Shown here piece by piece: positions 57,286 to 64,000 of a stretch of DNA of 64,000 nt. A program made the position numbers and the translations under genes. The DNA lies in contig OZ010793.1 of NCBI GenBank assembly GCA_963932465.1, positions 367,688,459-367,752,458 of the forward strand. The letters are read 5' to 3'. Within the stretch, counting starts at the first letter, position 1; every line of letters starts with the position of its first letter. Below the pieces are notes generated by a model that made no database searches, had not been told where the DNA came from, and saw only the letters and a list, made by a program, of their open reading frames with translations. This stretch comes from Maratus speciosus. Its lineage: Eukaryota; Arthropoda; Arachnida; Araneae; Salticidae.

Positions 57286-58032
57286 GTTATCTATAATGAC
57301 AAAAAATTAGCATGCTTAAATCATCAATATATTTGAAAAAAAAAAAGGAAAAAAAAGCGCTTTTAGTATCAGAAAACGCCGCAGAAAATATAAAATTTAA
57401 AGTATCCTAACTCGATAAGTTTTAGTCTCTCGAAAATTGAACTTTTAATTGTTGATAGAGCTTGATAGGGCATGGAGAAAGTTTTCTATATGTAACTTAT
57501 AGAATTCAAGAACTGTATAAAATTTTAAATTTTGTAACTTTTTAAAAATAACTGTTATGACGTAACTGGATTTTCATGTGTAATGAGACATTTTATATGT
57601 AAAGGATTTTCATGCGTAAGAGTTTCACATGTATGATAGGATGAAGAATAACATTTGAAACATTTTCGCAGTTGGAACTATGCCTCTACAATTCACGGTT
57701 AAGGAATTAGCTATTGATGAAAGATAAGAAGGGATAACCAGCATATCACTTTTCAAAAGCTTCATAAACAAATTTAAATATTTCTTTTACTTTTTCTGAC
57801 TTGCCTTCTGTTAACCCTTTCAGTGGCAAGGTACTTGCATTAGTAACAGTAACTTGCATTAGTTGCAAGGTAACTTGTATTGGTAAAATGTTCAAATAAT
57901 TTAATGACACCAGTATTAACAAGTGATTTTATTTGTAAATAAATAAAAGTCAATTTTCGCGTACTTAATAAAGATGACAATCTCATCAAAAAATTATGCG
58001 ATGCCGTGACAGCATCACAGCCCTTCAAGGGG
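57286..58032. other. stretch without recognised genes
   Basis: A short internal repeat (TTGCATTAGTAACAGTAACTT, 57836-57885) is the only structure seen. Confidence 0.35.
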
Positions 58033-58036
58033 TTAA

Positions 58037-58750
58037 GAGGGTCTGGGACACAATTTAAAATAATTTTTATTTATTGAGCTAAAATTTTGAATTTTTTTGT
58101 GATGCTTTTGTGATGTTATTTGTAAACAAAATCACATGATAAAACTTCTCATATATATTTTTTTAATTTAAAATTCATTAAAAAAGTGGGGTAATTTAAA
58201 AGCGTTATAACTCGAAATATTATTTGTATAATTTCAATTTTTTGTCATTTAAATAAGCAGAAATATATAAGTGTGAATTTTGATTCAGTATTTTTTTAAA
58301 TATTAGTTTTTAAAAAAATTAAAAATATTTAAAGTAAAAATTAAAAACAAAATGGCGTAACTTTTTTTAAAAAAATCATATTTTCAAAAGTAAATGTATT
58401 TTTCTAATTTGCTGAATCTAAATTATAGTAAAACAATTGAAAAAGAAACGTTTAAAGTTTGAACCATTTACATTTAATGGTTCTTGACTTATAACAATTT
58501 AAATACGAGAAATGGAGAAAAAAGCCCTCATGAAATAAAATGCATTTTCACAAGAAGTCGTTTCCGTAACAACCATTGCTTGAAAGCTAGATTTTGAAAA
58601 CAAACCAAACCAAAATATTTAATATTTCCTGTTCTAATTAAGATAGAAACATGATTTAAATGTCATTTTAAGCAGAAAAACACGGATAATTTTTTAAACC
58701 AATTAAAAAAAAAAATGAAAATTTGAAGATTTTTGTGTCCCGAACCCCCT
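58037..58750. mobile_element. TTAA-type non-autonomous element
   Basis: TTAA at 58033-58036 precedes GAGGGTCTGGGACAC. The right end is the inverse GTGTCCCGAACCCCC followed by TCAA. The interior matches the copy at 21065-21520 in inverse orientation. The TTAA flank suggests a piggyBac-type origin. No frame codes for a transposase. Confidence 0.65.
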
Positions 58751-58751
58751 C

Positions 58752-59088
58752 AAACAAAATAAATAAATAAGTAGATGAATGTATGATAATCTACTAAACT
58801 TTCTAATTTTAATTTGTCGGATAGTTTGATTTGAAAATTTAAAGTTTTAAATTTATTGTTTTAAAAGATGATAATACATCAAATGGTATTTTCAATAATG
58901 TTCAATAAAAAAGACAAGCTTTTCATGTGAAATTTTATTGTAAAAACTGTCCGCTTTTATTTTTTAGGTCGATTTCGTATGAAATACTACCTATTGGGAT
59001 CGTTCCTATGTTGGATTTTTCGAAAAATTTTTGCAGATCTACACCGATCATGACCCCTAGAACCCAAAACCACCCTCAGTAAAAAACT
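58752..59088. other. stretch without recognised features
   Basis: Nothing recognisable before the microsatellite. Confidence 0.35.
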
Positions 59089-59128
<40 letters not shown>

Positions 59129-59150
59129 ATATATATATATATATATATAT
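59089..59150. repeat. (TATC)n then (TA)n microsatellite
   Basis: About ten ATCT units are followed directly by about ten TA units. Confidence 0.95.
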
Positions 59151-59154
59151 CACT

Positions 59155-59785
59155 TTCTTCTGGACACGATAACTTTCGTAATTCTGCACCAATCTCTTCC
59201 AAACTGATACATAAAATTAATGGGCATAAAATCTCGGTCAAGTTCGTTAATGGGCAAAATCGGACCAAGGGGAGTGAAATAGGGAGGGGTTTTGTGAAAA
59301 CAGAAAACCCCCCATAACTTCTTAATTTTTGTACATATCAAATCAGTTTAAAGTTTTTATTACTTCTAAAAATAGGGCCAAAAATTTATGTATCACAGAT
59401 TTTTGATAAAGTTAAAAATGGGCTCAAGGGGCGCAAAAAATAGGGTTTTGGGGGGAAAAAAATTCATAACTTCGTCAATTCTCAAGATATCAAATTCAAT
59501 TAATTTTATTATAAATCTCCTTAACATTATCTAAAACTTTTATATTCACAAGTTTTTGATAGGACCAATTCGTACCGCAAAAGAAATTAAAAACGAAAAC
59601 AAAAAAGGGGTTTGAAGAAAAAAAAAATCCATAACTCCGTTAATTCAAAAGATATAAAATCCTCATGAATTTATCATATATCTTCTTAATATTGTCTACA
59701 ACATCTATATAGACAAGTTTTGGATAGGACCAATTCTTAGAGCAAAAACAAATTAAAAATACATACCGGTTGAAGTAAAAAATGA
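59155..59785. repeat. tandem array of ~145-bp degenerate units
   Basis: About four units repeat a CATAACT.CGT.AATT part, AGATAT.AAAT, ACAAGTTTT.GATAGGACCAATTC and a G-rich GGGGTTT.G..AAAA part. Divergence between units is high. Confidence 0.6.
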
Positions 59786-59797
59786 TCTTAGTAAGGG

Positions 59798-60235
59798 TGT
59801 ATTCAAATCCAAACTGCTTATTTTCTTACTCATTTTACAATTCATTTTTGCTCTCAAAGGCTTCCAATTGGTACGTTTTCTTACTCAGAAACTATATAAT
59901 GTACCGTAATGGTCGATTTTCTGATAGGGGCAGAATATATTTTTTTAAATGCTGTTAAAAAGGGCATTTTGAACCGAATTTACCGAAGCGGATTGTGTTG
60001 GAAAAATCATTGTATTAAGGATGCGCTTAAATCCAAACTACTTATTTTCTGACTGGTTTTTAAATTCATTTTTGCTCTCAAACGCATTTAATTAGTAGAT
60101 TCGCTTATTCAGAAACTATATAATGTACCGTAATAATCGATTTTTAGATAGAAGCAGAATATATTTCAAAAAATGATGTCAAAGTGGGCATTTTGAACGG
60201 AATTTCCCGAAGCGATTGTGTTAGAAACGAAAAAT
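59798..60235. repeat. two-unit tandem duplication, ~216 bp
   Basis: Both units contain AAATCCAAACT.CTTATTTTCT, TTCATTTTTGCTCTCAAA, AGAAACTATATAATGTACCG and GGGCATTTTGAAC, in the same order. Confidence 0.8.
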
Positions 60236-60962
60236 ATTGTCCTTCTGAGAAAATAATTGTTTATATATCAAGTTTTAATTACTTGAACAAAAAATAAAAA
60301 CACAGGTCTCTTATAAATCTCTTCAGAAATCACGTCAGCAAGTTTCATATTTTTTTTTAATTAAAAATGAATCTGGAATTATGCCAGAAAATTTCGAGTT
60401 GTTGAGCATGGAAAAGTATTTTTTTGAATACCGCCCTAACATGATTCTGATAAAACCAGCTATTATATGAAAATGAAATAAAAACTCGTCAAGAGCGGCC
60501 AGATAAAATTGTGAAAGTGGATTTATCTATAATCATGATTTAGTTTTTGTTTGTGAAATTAGTATATTTGACTTCGAAATCTACCTCTGCCTGTAGGCCG
60601 GGCCGGCAGGGATTTTTTTAACTAGATATTTGTAAACTTTAATTCTTTTGTCCACTCTCTTTTTCTACCGTCCTTTATTTCAATTTATTTATTTATTTAT
60701 TTTATTCTTTTTTTTTTTTTTTTTTTTTTTTGCATTTAAGATAACAAATATATTTGATTCTAGATTATAACTACTATTTAACAAATATGCATAAAAATGT
60801 TGTCCTTTCGCTTTAGAGAAGAATAATACTGATTTTGAAAAATGAGGCATTTATGGGCGTTTCCTACTTTCTCAAACGAACATTGACGAATGCGTTATTG
60901 GAGGAACAGGAGGCTATATTTTATGGCTTCGGAATCGCTGCTTAATGGAAAGTTTAAAAATT

Positions 60963-60997
<35 letters not shown>

Positions 60998-61019
60998 GTA
61001 AAACAAGAAAGACAAAAAT
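60236..61019. other. stretch with two long T-runs, no gene
   Basis: T-runs lie at about 60703-60731 and 60965-60997. No open frame or element was recognised. Confidence 0.35.
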
Positions 61020-61520
61020 CATGCGTCAAACATACATCGTGAAACACTTTTCCAACACATTCAGAATAATGTAACAAAACTTCCACAATTTAATAAATTG
61101 AAGTAGGATGTCTAATTGAACCATTTCGAACCGCATAAGTCATTTAAAAACCCAATTTCAGCAATTCCCATCAATAGTCAGAAAATTATCCCAATTCTTG
61201 GAGCAGCCCTGTATATGATATAATGTATATGATATTTTTATCTATAAACTACATGCATCCAAAAATTTAGTTCAGTTAGGAAATACGTACCACAGTTTAA
61301 AATTCCCTTTCAACAATTTCCGTTAATGCAGAGAATGGTACGTGAATTCTTCTGTGCTGCTCTGCATAAGAGGTATAGAATTTATACACAACAACTAACA
61401 TACGAAAAAAAAAAAAAAGTTAAATTTAAAAGCTCATACCGAAATTGAAAGGCACTTCCAGCAGTTATTGCTCAAATGCAGTACTGTAACCGGTGTATTT
61501 TGTGTGTCGCTGTAAATGAA
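61020..61520. repeat. divergent interspersed tandem-type repeat, copy 2
   Basis: It matches 1335-1790 in direct orientation: GTGAAACACTTTTCCAACACAT, AACAAAACTTC, CAATTTCAGCA.TT, GCAGCCCTGTATAT, and the GAATTCTTCTGTGCTGCTCTG part. At least three units are visible here. A further unit lies at 62385-62450 beyond the TTAA element. Confidence 0.55.
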
Positions 61521-61613
61521 CGATAAATACTATGAATGCCCTATTCTATAATAATCCTCTTGTAGTGAAATTCAGTGATTTATTTCAATTTCAATACATT
61601 TGAAATAGCTTAA

Positions 61614-62366
61614 GGGGTCTCAGGACTCTCAAAACTTTAAAATTTTCGAAATTTTAATTTTTTTAGATGTTAAACTCCTATCTTTTCTGAACATTTTGAT
61701 ATGATTGTTTCCTTGAAATTCCTATTAGAACTGAAGTTATGGCTTTTACATTTATACACGTTCAATAGCTGAAGCGTCGTTTCGGAAACTTTGAAGCCAT
61801 TTTTCTCCAAAGGACGTTTTTGGGCATAACGCGCACGATATCTCAAAAACTTACGAATATTTTTTCATGAAATTTTCAAAACATATGTTTCATGTTAGTC
61901 TGTATAAACTGAACCTAAAATTTCCCTTTTATTGTTCAAAACAATATTTTTTTAGGTCATTATACTGTTGAAATTTTCTTAATTTTGCATTAGCTAAATA
62001 CAATTTTGTATTAAAAATATAAAAAAAGCTTTAAATACAAATTTATTTAGGTTCAGGGTAATTATTACAATCTGAAGTATAAGTAGGCACCAAAATTTTC
62101 ATTCTAGTTGCAATACTTATTTTGTAATCGTGCGCGTAAGCTGTTATGCCGATTTTTTGCTCGTCAAATGTCTAACAGTTTGGAGCTCTCTGTAAATGCT
62201 AATTCTGCATTTTATAATTTTTTAAATACATGAAATGAAAGAACATACTTATATATTTTATTCCAATTAAAACTGTGTCTTAAAATCAAATACATTTTAA
62301 GATATTAAATGTTGAAAATGGTCTTTTTTTTTTCATTTTTTCCAATTTTATGAGTCCTGAGACCCC
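61614..62366. mobile_element. TTAA-flanked 753-bp element
   Basis: GGGGTCTCAGGACTC and its exact inverse GAGTCCTGAGACCCC form 15-bp terminal repeats. TTAA flanks them at 61610-61613 and 62367-62370, a clean piggyBac-type signature. Longer subterminal inverted similarity surrounds GCATAACGCGCACGAT (about 61827) and GTAATCGTGCGCGTAAGC (about 62136). There is no transposase frame. Confidence 0.85.
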
Positions 62367-62370
62367 TTAA

Positions 62371-63186
62371 TGTCATTAAAATACACTGCAAACGATTTTT
62401 TCCCATTGACCTTTAATGTAACGAAATTCTTTTGAGTGCCCCTGTAAAGGAACTATTAATGTTACACGCTTCCTATGCAATACCGAACATGCCATAGTAA
62501 ACATCACTATCATATATCAATGGTATGAACATCCGATTATATTTACACGAGTTAGAACGTGGACATACAGACGGATAGACAAATCGAGTTCATGAATACT
62601 TTTCAACTATGTTGGAAAGTGTTACAAATTACAAATGAAACGTTAAATACGTTTTTCTTGAAACAACATTTCCGTGTCCCATGATTTCCGAAAAAACTGT
62701 TGGGTCGATCTGAATGGAAATATTAAACATTGTTATGCATACATGTGGCTATGTTAAGAGCGAGTCTACAATCTGTAATACTTTTCCGATATATTCTATT
62801 TTTCTGCCAAAAACTATCAGTTTTTGCTACCCATTTTTTCAGATACACGCCAATTTGACGAAAAATGATAAAATTATTATTTTTGTCGGTTCCAACTATA
62901 AGCCTACAGATTTTTAAACCATTCGTAAATTCTATTTCTGATTGATAGATCTGGTGGAAAGAGTGCGGCATTTTAACTGTGTGTTGGGCGCAGGCTCAAT
63001 TTGCCGCCATTTTGTAGTAACAAAAAATGTTTCTTTTTCTTCCAAAACAACTCAAAAAGATAGTTTGAATTACAACTATTTGTAAACTAAAAACATCTAC
63101 TCTAGTATATTTTGTTTATATTGAAAAACAATTCCCCAAAAAGGTCTAGATATAAGCAGCAAGTAGGAAAACCCCTTAAAGGAGGC
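62371..63186. other. stretch without recognised genes
   Basis: Apart from one unit of the interspersed array (62385-62450), nothing was recognised. Overlapping frames on both strands at 62714-62971 have no family features. Confidence 0.35.
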
Positions 63187-63420
63187 TAGTGTAAGTCAAA
63201 TATTCTTATACATTTCAAAACAAAGATTTTCTGAACGCTCAATAACGAAACTTCTATGGAGTAAAATATCTTTGAGTGCTACTTATAGATAAATTTTGTG
63301 TAACTGTCACCTATATCGATATTCCTATGCATAGATTAATTAGTCTCCCTTCCACAGATTAATTAGTTACTTATCCTCCATGCACTCAACTCAATTTTGC
63401 AAAATTGGTGACTTACACCA
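63187..63420. mobile_element. possible very small MITE
   Basis: GTGTAAGTCA near 63189 and its inverse TGACTTACAC near 63409 would be short terminal repeats around about 230 bp. No convincing target duplication was found. Confidence 0.3.
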
Positions 63421-63481
63421 CTTTGTTATTAAATGGCTCAAGTATTGAGGACATATTGATTGAATTTTTTTCTCGTATATA

Positions 63482-64000
63482 CTAGCTGCCGGGCAACCCC
63501 ATGTGTTGCGTTTGAATCGCACGAGATTTTTCGATTCTTATTTTAAGTATCATATTTGCAATATAGGTTAAAAGATTTGTCAATAAAAATGCATCATACT
63601 TCATTTTCCAAAAGCACTTTGTACTAGGAAAATTTGACCTCCAACTTTGAAGTTGGTAGAATAATTTTTTTTTCTCACTAAACTATTCCATTTTAAACAC
63701 ATACTCCATGTTAAATACAAAGACCTATTACATTTATTTTTGTTTATTCTCCTGGATTGAAAAACTACGGTGAAATGATTTCTAGATGATAATTTGTCGG
63801 CAGACGATTTTAGTTTACTGGAATAAACTGATTCTTAAAGCTTGAATATGAGGTAATCTGATTTTATTTCTTTTAATTTGCTTGATAATATATAATTTAA
63901 TCACGATATTATTTTCGCAATCTATTCAAATAAAGATAATTTCTTATTTTAACAAGAAAAGGATGTCAATAAATATATAATAATACATGTAATTTACCTT
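63482..64000 (-). mobile_element. Helitron 3' end, element leaves the window
   Basis: Read on the minus strand, GGGTTGCCCGGCAGCTAG ends at 63482 and is followed by T, the usual Helitron 3' terminus. The body would run past 64000. No Rep/helicase frame is visible in the part present. Confidence 0.55.

Noticed and set aside
59089..59150. Short regular repeats suggesting a CRISPR-like array
   Set aside because: It is a plain tetranucleotide and TA microsatellite without spacers, in eukaryotic DNA.

Overview
The window is AT-rich eukaryotic DNA, roughly two-thirds A+T, and it is packed with transposable elements and their remains. The mix points to an arthropod: a Ty3/gypsy LTR retrotransposon, a Jockey-like LINE, Tc1-like transposons, several non-autonomous Helitrons, TTAA-flanked elements and many MITEs. 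An arachnid such as a spider is my best guess, but it is an impression and not a proof. I found no convincing intact host gene, no rRNA and no functional-looking tRNA. Two short stretches (about 26.85-27.35 kb and 45.24-45.65 kb) differ from their surroundings and could be host sequence.

Region by region. 0-6.2 kb: an inverted-repeat element with a partial second copy, copies of a small MITE with 8-bp target duplications, a divergent repeat array and a 1.4-kb fold-back element. 6.9-12.1 kb: a full-length Ty3/gypsy element with 380-bp LTRs differing at 3 sites; its gag-pol reading frame is broken by one frameshift and two in-frame TAG codons. 12.3-15.6 kb: a Helitron split by a Tc1-like transposon, itself split by an element flanked by ACAT duplications. 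16.4-19.3 kb: a second Helitron of the same family, on the minus strand, with internal repeats of about 140 bp. 22.1-26.6 kb: a Jockey-like LINE on the minus strand with decayed ORF1 and ORF2.

28.35-30.24 kb: a dead Tc1-like transposon carrying a palindromic MITE in its 3' part. 30.6-32.5 kb: a Helitron carrying a 1.07-kb long-TIR MITE. 32.5-37 kb: mostly featureless AT-rich DNA. 37-44.4 kb: tandem arrays, a tRNA-like minus-strand sequence, two TIR elements, a minisatellite, and a third Helitron of the first family containing a hAT-like MITE. 44.4-64 kb: further duplications, palindromes and MITEs, a Helitron-like hairpin terminus near 55.0 kb, TTAA-flanked elements at 58 and 61.6 kb, and one end of a Helitron that leaves the window at 63.5 kb.

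Nothing here works as a pathway. The only functional logic is within elements: gag, protease, reverse transcriptase, RNase H and integrase in the gypsy element; the nucleic-acid-binding ORF1 and endonuclease/reverse transcriptase ORF2 in the LINE; DDE transposases in the Tc1 copies. All of these are visibly disabled. Element edges were read by eye from inverted repeats and target duplications. Ages, copy numbers and family names would need a repeat-library search.
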